This document shows positions 6,999-16,115 of a stretch of 61,605 nucleotides of DNA, piece after piece. Made by a program: the position numbers and the translations under genes. Source of the DNA: Boseongicola aestuarii (GTDB lineage Bacteria; Pseudomonadota; Alphaproteobacteria; Rhodobacterales; Rhodobacteraceae). The stretch is from positions 1 to 61,605 of the forward strand of contig NZ_FXXQ01000015.1 of NCBI RefSeq assembly GCF_900184815.1, read 5' to 3'. The notes under the pieces are model-generated. The model was not told the DNA's origin. It ran no database searches and saw nothing but the letters and a program-made list of their open reading frames with translations. Each line of letters begins with the position of its first letter. The stretch's first letter is position 1.

Positions 6999-9900
6999 AT
7001 GACACACACATCCCTCACCCGCTTCACCACTTATCCTGCCGAAGACAGCATCCTGTCCGAGGTCTCCGCCCTTGCGGCCCTTTCCGACGCCGACCGCGAA
7101 AGCATCTGCGCCGAAGCTGCGGACCTGGTAACGACCATCCGCACCAGCGGTCGTCCCGGCATGATGGAGGTTTTCCTCGCCGAGTACGGCCTTTCCACGG
7201 ACGAGGGCATCGCGCTGATGTGTCTGGCCGAAGCCCTTTTGCGCGTCCCCGACCCCGAAACAATCGATGAGCTGATCGAAGACAAAATCGCACCATCGAA
7301 CTGGGGCAAACACCTCGGCCATTCCTCGTCCTCGCTGGTCAATGCCTCGACATGGGCCCTGATGCTGACGGGCCGCGTGCTGGACGAAACCGGCCCCGGC
7401 GTCGCGGGCGCGATGCGCCAGGCCATCAAACGCCTGGGCGAACCGGTGATCCGTACCGCAGTGGGGCGCGCCATGCGCGAAATGGGCCAGCAATTCGTGC
7501 TGGGCGAGACGATGAAATCCGCCATGACCCGCGCCGCCGGAATGGAAGCAAAAGGCTACACCTACTCCTACGACATGCTCGGCGAAGCCGCTCGCACCGA
7601 AGCAGACGCCAAACGTTACTTTGCGTCATACGCAGACGCCATCCGCGCAGCGGGCCAGTCGAAAACTGGAACGGACGTCAAATCCCGCCCCGGGGTTTCG
7701 GTCAAACTCTCTGCCCTCCACCCCCGCTACGAGGTCTCGCAGCGTGACCGGGTGGTCGCTGAACTTGCGCCGCGCCTCGTTGATCTCGCCGTCATGGCAG
7801 CAGAACGCAACATCGGCCTCAACATCGACGCCGAAGAAGCCGACCGGCTGGAACTTTCCTTCGACGTCATCGAAGCCGCCCTTGCCGACGAACGCCTCGC
7901 CAAATGGGACGGGTTCGGCATCGTCGTGCAAGCCTACGGCCTGCGCGCCGCCCCCGTCATCGACCACATCTATGCGCTTGCCGAACGATTCGATCGCAAG
8001 CTGATGGTCCGCCTCGTCAAAGGCGCCTACTGGGACACCGAAATCAAACGCGCACAAATCCTCGGCCTCGACCGCTTCCCGGTCTTCACGGCCAAGGAAG
8101 CGACCGACGTCTCCTATATCGGCTGCGCGCGCAAACTGCTTGGTATGACCGACCGAATCTATCCACAGTTCGCCACGCACAACGCGCACACCGTTCAAGC
8201 TGTCCTGCACATGAGTCGCGACACCTCGAAATACGAATTCCAGCGCCTGCACGGCATGGGCGAACCCCTGCACGAAGCCGTGCGCAAACAGCACAAAACC
8301 CGCTGTCGCATCTACGCCCCGGTCGGTGCGCACCGCGATTTGCTGGCCTATCTCGTCCGCCGTCTCCTTGAGAACGGCGCAAACTCAAGCTTTGTGAACC
8401 AGCTTGTCGACGAAGATGTGCCCGCAACCGAAGTCGCCTCCGATCCGTTCAAAACAGCCCGCAAACGCCCCAATATCCCAACCGGCGCTGCGCTCTACGA
8501 ACCCGAGCGCGCCAATTCGAAAGGCTGGGACATTACCGATGGCCCAACGCTGCGCCGCCTTGAAGACGCCCGCGCGCCCTTCAAAACGCATACCTGGAGC
8601 GCCGCACCAATCGTCGCCGCAGCGTCCGCACCAGGCGACCCTCTAGAGGTCCGCAACCCCGCCAACCCGGACGAGATCGTCGGCCATGTCACCACCGCCG
8701 AAGACACCACTATCGAAGCCGCCCTCGCGGCGGCAACCCCATGGACCGCCGACACCGAAGCACGCGCCGCGACGCTGAACCGGGTTGCAGATCTCTACGA
8801 ACAAAGCGCCCCGGAACTCTTTGCGCTTCTCGCGCGAGAAGCCGGAAAAACCCTCCTCGACTGCGTTGGAGAAGTTCGCGAAGCTGTTGATTTCCTGCGC
8901 TATTACGCCACCCAGGCCGCTAAATGCACATCCCCTGGCGTTGGGACGGTCACTTGCATCAGCCCGTGGAACTTCCCTCTGGCGATTTTCACCGGTCAGA
9001 TCGCAGGCGCCCTTGCCGCAGGTTGCGCTGTGCTTGCCAAACCGGCCGAGCAAACGCCGCTTGTCGCGCACCGCGCCGTGCAATTGATGCTGGAAGCCGG
9101 TGTTCCGGCGACCGCCCTGCAATATCTGCCGGGCACCGGAGCAACCGTCGGACGCGCGCTGACATCTGATCCACGCATCGCAGCCGTCGCCTTCACCGGG
9201 TCGACCCCGACCGCGCAAACCATCCGCCGTGCCATGGCGGAACATCTCGCCACCGGCGCGCCACTTGTCGCCGAAACCGGCGGCATCAACGCCATGATCA
9301 TCGACTCCACAGCCCTTCTGGAACAAGCCGTCCGCGACGTCGTCGCCTCGGCCTTCCAGTCGGCGGGCCAGCGATGCAGCGCCCTTCGCTGCGTCTATGT
9401 TCAGGACGATATCGCGCCTGCGTTCCGCGAAATGCTGACCGGCGCGGTTGAAGCACTCACAATGGGCGACCCTTGGGATCTTGCAACCGATATCGGCCCC
9501 CTTATCGATGAGGTCGCCCGAAAAAACATCCTCAAGCACCTTGAAGACCACGACGCTAAGCCGCTGATCGCCGCGCCCAAAACCGGTACCTTCCTAGCCC
9601 CGACCCTCATTGAAGTGCCCAATGTCTCCGCCCTTCAACGCGAGATTTTTGGCCCTGTCCTGCATATCGCCACCTTCAAGGCGGATGGGCTCGATCAGGT
9701 AATTTCCGACATCAATTCAACAGGCTATGGCCTGACCTTCGGGCTGCACACCCGCATCGACAGCCGCGTGCAGGACATTGTCGAACGCATCCACGTCGGC
9801 AACGTCTACGTCAACCGCAACCAGATCGGCGCGGTCGTCGGCACCCAGCCCTTCGGCGGCGAAGGCCTGTCGGGGACCGGGCCGAAAGCAGGTGGGCCGT

Positions 9901-10334
9901 CCTATGTCGCGCGCTTCACGAAAGACACCGACCCCGGCGCGAAAAAAGCCCTCAACATGCCCGGTCCCACCGGCGAAACCAACCGACTGACCGAAAACAC
10001 GAGGCATCCGTTCCTCTGTATCGGTCCCGGCACGGCAACAGCAGAAGAGCAGCGCCGCGCGGTCGAGAAAAACGGCGGTATCGCCATCTCCGCGCCCGAC
10101 ATGACGCCGGAAAAACTCGGCAGCGCCAAAAGCATCGGCGGTGCTGTCTACTGGGGCGACGAAGCGCAGTCGCGTGCCTATGCCAAGGCACTTGCCGGAC
10201 GCGAAGGGGCTATCCTGCCCCTGATCACCGGCACGCCGCGCAGCTTCGAAGTCCGCCACGAACGCCACCTTTGCGTCGACACCACGGCCTCCGGCGGCAA
10301 CGCAGCCCTTCTGGCAGCGGTTTCAGACACTTGA
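6999..10334 (+). CDS. putA: Bifunctional proline dehydrogenase / P5C dehydrogenase
   Basis: PutA oxidises proline to glutamate in two steps, with FAD-linked proline dehydrogenase and NAD-linked P5C dehydrogenase domains and substrate channelling. From ATG 6999 the protein has 1111 residues. The PRODH barrel occupies about residues 70-480 (LVKGAYWDTEIK, RCRIYAPVGAH, YLVRRLLENGANSSFV). The aldehyde dehydrogenase half covers about 530-1000 (SPWNFPLAIFTGQIA, ETGG with the catalytic Glu, SAGQRCSALR with the catalytic Cys). A C-terminal ALDH-like tail follows. No ribbon-helix-helix DNA-binding domain is present at the N-terminus, so regulation falls to the divergent putR. An in-frame ATG at 6936 lies inside the operator region and is unlikely to be used. 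Confidence 0.95.
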   Translation: MTHTSLTRFTTYPAEDSILSEVSALAALSDADRESICAEAADLVTTIRTSGRPGMMEVFLAEYGLSTDEGIALMCLAEALLRVPDPETIDELIEDKIAPSNWGKHLGHSSSSLVNASTWALMLTGRVLDETGPGVAGAMRQAIKRLGEPVIRTAVGRAMREMGQQFVLGETMKSAMTRAAGMEAKGYTYSYDMLGEAARTEADAKRYFASYADAIRAAGQSKTGTDVKSRPGVSVKLSALHPRYEVSQRDRVVAELAPRLVDLAVMAAERNIGLNIDAEEADRLELSFDVIEAALADERLAKWDGFGIVVQAYGLRAAPVIDHIYALAERFDRKLMVRLVKGAYWDTEIKRAQILGLDRFPVFTAKEATDVSYIGCARKLLGMTDRIYPQFATHNAHTVQAVLHMSRDTSKYEFQRLHGMGEPLHEAVRKQHKTRCRIYAPVGAHRDLLAYLVRRLLENGANSSFVNQLVDEDVPATEVASDPFKTARKRPNIPTGAALYEPERANSKGWDITDGPTLRRLEDARAPFKTHTWSAAPIVAAASAPGDPLEVRNPANPDEIVGHVTTAEDTTIEAALAAATPWTADTEARAATLNRVADLYEQSAPELFALLAREAGKTLLDCVGEVREAVDFLRYYATQAAKCTSPGVGTVTCISPWNFPLAIFTGQIAGALAAGCAVLAKPAEQTPLVAHRAVQLMLEAGVPATALQYLPGTGATVGRALTSDPRIAAVAFTGSTPTAQTIRRAMAEHLATGAPLVAETGGINAMIIDSTALLEQAVRDVVASAFQSAGQRCSALRCVYVQDDIAPAFREMLTGAVEALTMGDPWDLATDIGPLIDEVARKNILKHLEDHDAKPLIAAPKTGTFLAPTLIEVPNVSALQREIFGPVLHIATFKADGLDQVISDINSTGYGLTFGLHTRIDSRVQDIVERIHVGNVYVNRNQIGAVVGTQPFGGEGLSGTGPKAGGPSYVARFTKDTDPGAKKALNMPGPTGETNRLTENTRHPFLCIGPGTATAEEQRRAVEKNGGIAISAPDMTPEKLGSAKSIGGAVYWGDEAQSRAYAKALAGREGAILPLITGTPRSFEVRHERHLCVDTTASGGNAALLAAVSDT

Positions 10335-10342
10335 CCTTTTGT

Positions 10343-10363
10343 GCCGAACGGGGTCCGTTCGGC
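10343..10363 (+). terminator. Perfect hairpin between putA and the rhomboid gene
   Basis: GCCGAACGG (10343-10351), loop GGT, CCGTTCGGC (10355-10363): a perfect 9-bp stem starting 9 nt after the putA stop and ending 2 nt before the rhomboid ATG at 10366. There is no T-run, so it is not a standard intrinsic terminator. It could mark the putA mRNA end or cover the rhomboid ribosome-binding region. Confidence 0.5.
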
Positions 10364-10365
10364 GC

Positions 10366-11100
10366 ATGTTTCCATTTCGTGATCACAACCCGTCTCGCCA
10401 CACGCCCTACGTTACCTGGGCACTTATTGCGGTAAACGTTCTTGTGTTCATCAGCTACTACGGCCTGTTCAGCGATGAGCGCGCGCTGGCGAACTTCTTT
10501 TTCACCTACGGCCTTGTGCCCGCCGCCGCCGAGCCGACGACCTTCGTGACCTCGATGTTCCTGCACGGGGGCTTCATGCACCTCGCAGGCAACATGCTGT
10601 TTCTCTACGTCTTCGGCGACAACCTCGAAGACAACATGGGCCACGTCAAATACCTGATGTTCTACCTCGCCAGCGGGTTCGCTGCCGCCGGAGCCCAGTT
10701 CATGTCCGACCCAGGCAGCACTGTCCCGATGGTCGGGGCGTCCGGCGCAATCGCGGGCGTCATGGGCGGGTATCTGCTGCTTTATCCCAAAGCGCGGGTG
10801 GACGTGCTGATCATCATCGTGATCCTGATCCGCATCATCCCGATCCCGGCGTGGATCGTTCTGGGCGCATGGTTCGGCATCCAGCTTGTGCAAGGCGCTT
10901 CAATGCCGACATCGGGCGGCGGCGTCGCCTATTGGGCACACGCGGGCGGCTTTGCAGCAGGACTGGTGATGACGATCCCCGTCTGGCTCAGGCTCGGAGG
11001 CACAGACTACTGGCACCGCACCAAAGGCACCCCCCCGCACCCCGAAACGCACTATCGCCGCGTGAAAACGGGCATCCCGACAGTGCGCCGCCGCCGATGA
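10366..11100 (+). CDS. Rhomboid family intramembrane serine protease
   Basis: This 244-residue polytopic protein has the rhomboid signatures: HGGFMHLAGNMLFLYVFGDN in helices 1-2, the catalytic serine in GASGAIAG (Ser126), and the catalytic histidine in WAHAGGFAAG (His192), with about six hydrophobic helices. Rhomboids cleave substrates within the membrane; its substrate is unknown. The ATG at 10366 directly follows a perfect hairpin, leaving no clear ribosome-binding site; a TTG at 10339 is an unlikely upstream alternative. It is co-directional with putA (31 bp after its stop) and probably read through from it or from its own promoter. The last residues are basic (VRRRR). Confidence 0.9.
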   Translation: MFPFRDHNPSRHTPYVTWALIAVNVLVFISYYGLFSDERALANFFFTYGLVPAAAEPTTFVTSMFLHGGFMHLAGNMLFLYVFGDNLEDNMGHVKYLMFYLASGFAAAGAQFMSDPGSTVPMVGASGAIAGVMGGYLLLYPKARVDVLIIIVILIRIIPIPAWIVLGAWFGIQLVQGASMPTSGGGVAYWAHAGGFAAGLVMTIPVWLRLGGTDYWHRTKGTPPHPETHYRRVKTGIPTVRRRR

Positions 11101-11116
11101 AGCTCCAACCAGACGA

Positions 11117-11452
11117 CTAGTGGGACGTCGATTCCGAAAACAGGTGGATCACCAGTATTCCGCCAAGGATCATCGCCAAACCCAGCAAGGCCGGCAAATC
11201 AAGCCGTTGGCCGAACACGACAAATCCGATCATCGCAATGAACACGATCCCCAGTCCGGACCAGATAGCGTAAACCAGCCCGACGGGCATCACCACCAGA
11301 GTCAGCGACAACAAATAAAAGGCAGCGCCATAAGCGGCAACCACCACCACCGACGGCACCGGGCGCGTGAACTGCTGGCTGGCCTGCAACGCAGTCGTGC
11401 CGATGGATTCGGCCAAAACGGCAAGAATGAGATAGACGAAATGAATGGGCAC
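11117..11452 (-). CDS. SMR family small multidrug/cation exporter
   Basis: This 111-residue protein has four hydrophobic helices and the conserved membrane glutamate in the first (AVLAESIGTT, Glu15). Helix 3 carries the SMR signature VYAIWSGLGIV. It matches the EmrE/QacE branch of small multidrug resistance transporters, which swap protons for hydrophobic cations such as quaternary ammonium compounds; guanidinium export is an alternative for this fold. It starts 8 bp after the stop of the Lrp-type gene on the same strand, so both are one transcript and the regulator probably controls it. Confidence 0.88.
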   Translation of the reverse strand: MPIHFVYLILAVLAESIGTTALQASQQFTRPVPSVVVVAAYGAAFYLLSLTLVVMPVGLVYAIWSGLGIVFIAMIGFVVFGQRLDLPALLGLAMILGGILVIHLFSESTSH

Positions 11453-11460
11453 GGTCCCTC

Positions 11461-11952
11461 CTATACCGGCAAGGCCGTGGTTTCTTTCAGTTCTTCCATG
11501 ACGAAACTCGCCGCCACATCCGACATATCCACACGCCGGATCAACTCCTGATACAGCGTGTCATAGGCCGCCATATCCGCCACTCGCGCATGGACCAGGT
11601 AATCAAGATCCCCCGACATCCGATACGCCGCAAGGATCGACGACATATCGCGCGTTGCAGCTGCAAAGGCTGTCAACCACTCCGGGTCGTGCCGACTGGT
11701 TCTGATCTGGATGAACACCGACAGCTTCAACCCCAGCATATCCGCGTCCAGAACGGCAACCCGACGACGAATTACCCCGCTTTGGTCCAAAGCCCTGACC
11801 CTCCGCCATGTGGCATTGCGACTGAGACCGACCGCGTCGCCCAAAGCCTCCAGACTGATCGAGGCATCGCGTTGCAATTCAAACAGTATCTTTCTGTCCA
11901 ACGCATCAATCGTCTCAATCAAACCGCATCTCCTTAAATAATATCCCATCAT
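11461..11952 (-). CDS. Lrp/AsnC family transcriptional regulator
   Basis: This 163-residue protein has an N-terminal winged helix (LDRKILFELQRDASISLEALG, then LSRNATWRRVRAL) and a RAM domain (SGDLDYLVHARV). A shorter start at the ATG of IDALDRK-type proteins is possible because the first ten residues are not family-like. It is the first gene of a two-gene unit with the SMR exporter and is divergent from the DUF6356 gene. A perfect palindrome in the shared region is a candidate operator. The ligand is unknown; Lrp family members generally sense amino acids. Confidence 0.85.
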   Translation of the reverse strand: MMGYYLRRCGLIETIDALDRKILFELQRDASISLEALGDAVGLSRNATWRRVRALDQSGVIRRRVAVLDADMLGLKLSVFIQIRTSRHDPEWLTAFAAATRDMSSILAAYRMSGDLDYLVHARVADMAAYDTLYQELIRRVDMSDVAASFVMEELKETTALPV

Positions 11953-11990
11953 TTAACAGATAAAGCTAAACTTTGGGAAGACATCTCACG

Positions 11991-12007
11991 CAATTTCGAC
12001 GAAATTG
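11991..12007. promoter_or_regulatory. 17-bp perfect palindrome, candidate operator
   Basis: CAATTTCG (11991-11998), A, CGAAATTG (12000-12007): an exact 8-bp inverted repeat between the Lrp-type gene and the DUF6356 gene, 17 nt before the GGAGG of the latter. Its position suggests control of one or both divergent genes; the binding protein is inferred to be the adjacent Lrp-type regulator. Confidence 0.5.
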
Positions 12008-12034
12008 AGCTCAGAACCCAAACGGAGGCACCAA

Positions 12035-12241
12035 ATGATCACCCGCATGTTTTTCGACCACCCCTCAAGCGTTGACGAAAGCTATGGCGAACACGCCCGC
12101 TTTGCCTTCGGGTTTTCGATGAAACTCTTCGCAGCGGCTGGCGCGGCCCTGGTCCACGCGGTCATCCCTTGCCTGTTCGAAAAAACCGCCAGCCGGATCA
12201 TCGCCGACCTTTACGCGCGCACCCACAATCGCGGACGCTGA
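12035..12241 (+). CDS. DUF6356 family small protein
   Basis: This 68-residue protein carries the family pattern HPSSVDESYGEHARFAFGFS, then a hydrophobic stretch (LFAAAGAALVHAVIPCLF) and a short polar end. GGAGG at 12024-12028 sits 6 nt before ATG 12035 and fixes the start; the open frame extends upstream to 12005. The layout suggests a membrane-associated or capsid-like small helical protein, but the function is unknown. It ends 3 bp before the convergent ppx gene. Confidence 0.75.
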   Translation: MITRMFFDHPSSVDESYGEHARFAFGFSMKLFAAAGAALVHAVIPCLFEKTASRIIADLYARTHNRGR

Positions 12242-12244
12242 GTC

Positions 12245-13360
12245 CTAAATCGGCCCCTCTTCCAGCACGCCGTCCGCCGACATCTGCGCGTAAAGCAACC
12301 CCTCGCGCAGACCCCGGTCGGCAACCGTCATGCGATCCGTCGGCCAGATCCGCAACAACGCCTGCAATATCGCGGCCCCCGACATGATCAAAGCCTGCCG
12401 GTCCCGCCCGATGCGCTGATCGGCGCGCCGCCCTTCGGGGCCCATATTCAGATAGCTGCGGATCACCTTGTCGATCTGATCTGACGTCATCCGCAAACCG
12501 TCCACCTTGTTGCGATCATACCGCCTCAACCCAAGATGACTGGCCGCCACTGTCGTTACCGTCCCGGAGGTGCCGACAATCTGAAACCCCTCGCGGGTCT
12601 GCTCTTCCTCATAAGGCGAAAACTCGGCAAGTTGCTCCTCGAAATACCAGCTCATCAGCGCAAACCGCGCAGAATCGCTTTCCACATCGTTGAACTGATC
12701 GCGCAACGTCGCCACCCCAAGCGGCACCGAAATCCAGTCAACCACCCGCGCAGCAGGCACATCCGGCGTCTCGTCCTGCTTGAAACCGGCGTGAAGCCGC
12801 ATGATCGCGCGCTGACGCTCGCCAGCCGGAACGCGACTGAGATCGATCCAGACCAATTCGGTCGATCCTCCGCCGATATCCACCACCAAAAGCTGTTCTG
12901 TCTTGGCGGACACCAATGGCGCGCAGGATATCACTGCCAGGCGTGCTTCTTCTTCGGGTGCAATAATGTCCAGTTCAAGCCCGGCATGACGTGCGACGTT
13001 GCCAAGAAACTCAGCACCATTCTTGGCACGCCGACAGGCTTCGGTCGCCACAAGCCGCATACGCTCGACACTATGTTTCTTCAGCTTTTTCTGGCAGATC
13101 GACAGCGCCTGAATGGTGCGATTCATCGACGCCGTCGATAACCGCCCCGTCCGTTCCAGGCCCAGACCAAGCTGCACGGACTTCGAAAAACTGTCGACAA
13201 CATGGAATTGATTGCCCCGTGGCTGGGCAATCAGCATGCGGCACGAATTTGTGCCGAGATCCAGCGCAGCATATAGCTTGGCTGGATCAGCTTGTCCGGG
13301 CGCAGACGGCTCTACCGTTTTCGGGAACCGGTCAGCGCCCCGGGGACGCTTGGGCGGCAT
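12245..13360 (-). CDS. ppx: Ppx/GppA family exopolyphosphatase
   Basis: This 371-residue ASKHA-fold phosphatase has the two phosphate-loop motifs ALDLGTNSCRMLIA and VVDIGGGSTELVWI and the catalytic region VATEACRRAKN. Family enzymes release phosphate from polyphosphate or hydrolyse pppGpp. At 371 residues it lacks the C-terminal HD-like domain of the ~500-residue E. coli enzymes, as usual in alphaproteobacteria. The N-terminal 25 residues are low-complexity and basic. No polyphosphate kinase gene is adjacent. Confidence 0.87.
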   Translation of the reverse strand: MPPKRPRGADRFPKTVEPSAPGQADPAKLYAALDLGTNSCRMLIAQPRGNQFHVVDSFSKSVQLGLGLERTGRLSTASMNRTIQALSICQKKLKKHSVERMRLVATEACRRAKNGAEFLGNVARHAGLELDIIAPEEEARLAVISCAPLVSAKTEQLLVVDIGGGSTELVWIDLSRVPAGERQRAIMRLHAGFKQDETPDVPAARVVDWISVPLGVATLRDQFNDVESDSARFALMSWYFEEQLAEFSPYEEEQTREGFQIVGTSGTVTTVAASHLGLRRYDRNKVDGLRMTSDQIDKVIRSYLNMGPEGRRADQRIGRDRQALIMSGAAILQALLRIWPTDRMTVADRGLREGLLYAQMSADGVLEEGPI

Positions 13361-13580
13361 ATCGCCCTCCGATCTGTGGTTGCCACTACCCTACGCGCGC
13401 GCCCCTGCTTTGCGCAAGCCTCACTATCTTTGTGAGAAAGTTTCATCCCCCGCCCCCTTGTTCGCGCCCCCAAGGGCAGCCAAATTCGCCTCACGTCGCG
13501 AGTGTGACGCAACATGTCGAAATCCGGCGTTGTTTTGAGCCTTTGCGGGCGTAGGACGTCGTCAGGGAGGAAGTCTCAAA

Positions 13581-13877
13581 ATGCCGAATGTTACCATCGT
13601 CTATTGGCGCGATATCCCCGCGCAGGTCATTGTCGGCAAAGGCCGCCGTGGCTCCAAGGCGCCCCTTCCCGAACGCTTCGAACAGGCGATCGACCGTGCG
13701 GCGATGAAAATCGGCGCGCGCGACAGCGACGCCTACCTTTCCGAATGGCGCAAAGCCGAGCCCTTCGAGGTCGCAGGCGACCCAGACGAGGTCGCAGCCG
13801 CCGAAGCGGCCCGCATCGACGCTGAATACGGTTCAGACAGAATCAAGACTCTGATCGACAACGACGGATGGGCCTGA
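13581..13877 (+). CDS. PF13769 'virulence factor' family small protein
   Basis: This 98-residue acidic protein begins MPNVTIVYWRDIPAQVIVGKG, the start of the small domain family named virulence factor (PF13769). GGAGGAAG just before the ATG is a strong ribosome-binding site. It is the first gene of a close-packed set with an MTHFR homologue (26 bp downstream) and a methyl-THF:corrinoid methyltransferase, which suggests a role in methyl transfer or one-carbon metabolism rather than virulence. No catalytic motif can be recognised. The lone short domain may bind or modulate one of its neighbours; that is inference. Confidence 0.75.
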   Translation: MPNVTIVYWRDIPAQVIVGKGRRGSKAPLPERFEQAIDRAAMKIGARDSDAYLSEWRKAEPFEVAGDPDEVAAAEAARIDAEYGSDRIKTLIDNDGWA

Positions 13878-13903
13878 GCCCGCACGACATAAGGAAGACG
13901 CTC

Positions 13904-14833
13904 ATGGCTCTTTTGCCATTTCGAAAGAAGGCCGAAGTCGAAACTCCGACCGATCCAAAGGTCGTCGATTTCCTGCAGGATTTCTCGATCGAGGTTATGC
14001 CCCGCACGCTGGAAAAGCTTGAAAACGTCCGCGATCATCTGCCCGAAAACACCCGCGTCTACATCGCCCACATCGAAGGCACGCCCATCACCGATATGGT
14101 CGCCACGGCCAAGCGCCTTGCCGACGACGGTTACCGCGTCATGCCGCATTTTCCTGCGCGCATCATAAAAGACGAAGCGACCTTGGGCGACTGGATTGCG
14201 CGCTACCAAGGCGAAGCCAACGTCACCGAAGGCCTGATGCTGGCAGGCGGCGTCGCCGAACCCCACGGCAAATTCGACAGTTCGATGCAGCTTCTTGAGT
14301 CCGGTCTTTTCGACAAGGCAGGCTTCAAACGCCTTCACGTCGCCGGCCACCCCGAAGGCAACCGCGACATCGATCCGAATGGCGGCTTTACCAACGTGGA
14401 AAACGCGCTGAAATGGAAGAACGAATTCAATGCCCGCACAGACGCCGACATGGCGATTGTCACGCAATTCGCTTTTGACGCCGGACCGATCATCAAATGG
14501 GCCAATGACGTGCAAGCCTCGGGCATCGACCTGCCGATCCACATCGGCATCGCGGGTCCTGCAAAACTGCAAACCCTGATCAAATTCGCCATCGCCTGCG
14601 GTGTCGGCCCTTCGCTGAAGGTACTGCAAAAACGCGCGATGGACGTCACCAAACTTGTCATGCCATACGAACCTGACGACGTGGTCAGCGCACTGGCCGC
14701 CCACAAGGCCGCCAACCCCGACTTTGCCATCACAAACGTGCACTTCTTCCCGCTCGGCGGCATCAAGGCCAACGCTGAATGGGCTGCATCGCGCGGCGGG
14801 ATCTCTGCGCAACCCGCCTCCGCAACTGCCTGA
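13904..14833 (+). CDS. Divergent methylenetetrahydrofolate reductase homologue
   Basis: This 309-residue protein from ATG 13904 (AAGGA upstream) has a TIM-barrel MTHFR-like layout: FSIEVMPRTLEKLENV near the N-terminus, then IEGTPITDMV, MLAGGVAEPHG, VAGHPEGNRDI, DMAIVTQFAFDA and LPIHIGIAGPA. The canonical start motif SFEFFPP of MetF, present in the metF gene at 27969, is replaced here by SIEVMPR. Its place between the PF13769 gene and a methyltransferase gene (24 bp gap) suggests that it oxidises methyl-THF back to methylene-THF during catabolism of methyl groups. That direction is inference from context. Confidence 0.8.
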   Translation: MALLPFRKKAEVETPTDPKVVDFLQDFSIEVMPRTLEKLENVRDHLPENTRVYIAHIEGTPITDMVATAKRLADDGYRVMPHFPARIIKDEATLGDWIARYQGEANVTEGLMLAGGVAEPHGKFDSSMQLLESGLFDKAGFKRLHVAGHPEGNRDIDPNGGFTNVENALKWKNEFNARTDADMAIVTQFAFDAGPIIKWANDVQASGIDLPIHIGIAGPAKLQTLIKFAIACGVGPSLKVLQKRAMDVTKLVMPYEPDDVVSALAAHKAANPDFAITNVHFFPLGGIKANAEWAASRGGISAQPASATA

Positions 14834-14857
14834 TCTTATTCCAGAAAGACCTGTTTA

Positions 14858-16024
14858 ATGACCCGCACCGTACTCGAGTCCGCCACCAAAACCGTTGTCA
14901 TCGGCTTTGACGAACCCTTCTGCGTCATCGGCGAACGCATCAACCCCACTGGGCGCAAGATTCTGGCGGCTGAACTTGAGGCCGGGAACTTTTCGACCGT
15001 CGAAAAGGACGCCATCGAACAGGTCGCTTGCGGCGCGCAGGTCCTCGATATCAATGCGGGCGTCGTCTACAACTCGAACCCGAACCCGAACGAAACCGAG
15101 CCACCCCTGATGACCTCCGTGGTCGAGCTGGTCCAGGGCCTTGTCGACGTACCACTGTGCATCGACAGCTCGGTCCCCGGCGCCCTAGAAGCCGGTCTGA
15201 AAGCCGCCAACGGGCGCCCCCTGCTGAACTCTGTCACGGGCGAAGAAGACCGCCTCGAACTGGTCCTGCCGCTGGTCAAAAAATACAACGTCCCCGTCGT
15301 CGCGATTTCAAACGACGATACCGGCATCTCCGAAGACCCCGACGTGCGCTTTCAGGTCGCCAAAAAAATCGTCGAGCGCGCCGCCGACTTCGGCATCCCC
15401 GCTCACGATATCATCGTTGATCCCCTCGTCATGCCCATTGGCGCGATGGGAACCGCTGGCCTGCAAGTGTTCTCGCTTGTGCGCCGCTTGCGCGAAGAGC
15501 TGGGCGTCAACACCACCTGCGGCGCGTCGAACATCTCGTTCGGCCTGCCCAATCGCCACGGTATCAACAACGCCTTCCTCGCCATGGCCTCAGCCGCTGG
15601 CATGACCTCGGCCATCATGAACCCCGTTGCTATGCCGCCGACAAAGAAAACCGTTACCGAACGCCTCGACGCGCTGAAAGCTTTCGGCATAACCGCGCCC
15701 GACGATATCGACATGGAGGCCGTCGGCGCTCTTGTCGGGCTTGTCACCAACGAAGACCTTGTGCGCGAACGCATCGCACGCCTCGCTGACCTTGGCATCA
15801 CCGTGCCCGAAGACGCCGATATCGCGAAACTCGGCCCCCTCCTCGGCCTCGGCAAGACGTCCGGTATCGCCTCGGATGAAATCCTGTCGATCCGTGCTGC
15901 CGACTTCCTGCTGAACCACGACCCGTCCGGCGGCAACTGGATCCGAATGAACAAACCCGTCGCCGCCCCCGGCGGAGGCGGCGCGCGCGGCGGACGCGAA
16001 GGTCGCCGCCGCCGTCGCGGCTAA
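14858..16024 (+). CDS. Methyltetrahydrofolate:corrinoid methyltransferase (MeTr-like)
   Basis: The N-terminal ~265 residues form a pterin-binding (DHPS-like) barrel: FCVIGERINPTGRK, QVLDINAG, PLCIDSS, AISNDDTG, IIVDPLV and TCGASNISFGLPNRH. These match AcsE/MeTr enzymes that pass methyl groups between THF and a cobalamin protein. At 388 residues it is about 100 longer than AcsE. The extension holds two helical repeats (LKAFGITAPDD, LADLGITVPED) and ends in a low-complexity GGGGARGGREGRRRRRG tail. A similar tail ends the reactivator gene downstream. Partner methyltransferase and corrinoid protein genes are not in the window. Confidence 0.87.
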   Translation: MTRTVLESATKTVVIGFDEPFCVIGERINPTGRKILAAELEAGNFSTVEKDAIEQVACGAQVLDINAGVVYNSNPNPNETEPPLMTSVVELVQGLVDVPLCIDSSVPGALEAGLKAANGRPLLNSVTGEEDRLELVLPLVKKYNVPVVAISNDDTGISEDPDVRFQVAKKIVERAADFGIPAHDIIVDPLVMPIGAMGTAGLQVFSLVRRLREELGVNTTCGASNISFGLPNRHGINNAFLAMASAAGMTSAIMNPVAMPPTKKTVTERLDALKAFGITAPDDIDMEAVGALVGLVTNEDLVRERIARLADLGITVPEDADIAKLGPLLGLGKTSGIASDEILSIRAADFLLNHDPSGGNWIRMNKPVAAPGGGGARGGREGRRRRRG

Positions 16025-16115
16025 ACCCCTGTAACAAAAACAAAGCCTGACTGTTCGCGCACGGAGCGCTATGCTAGCCTTCGCTTAGGGCACCTCAGAT
16101 GGCTCCCCCACAGAC

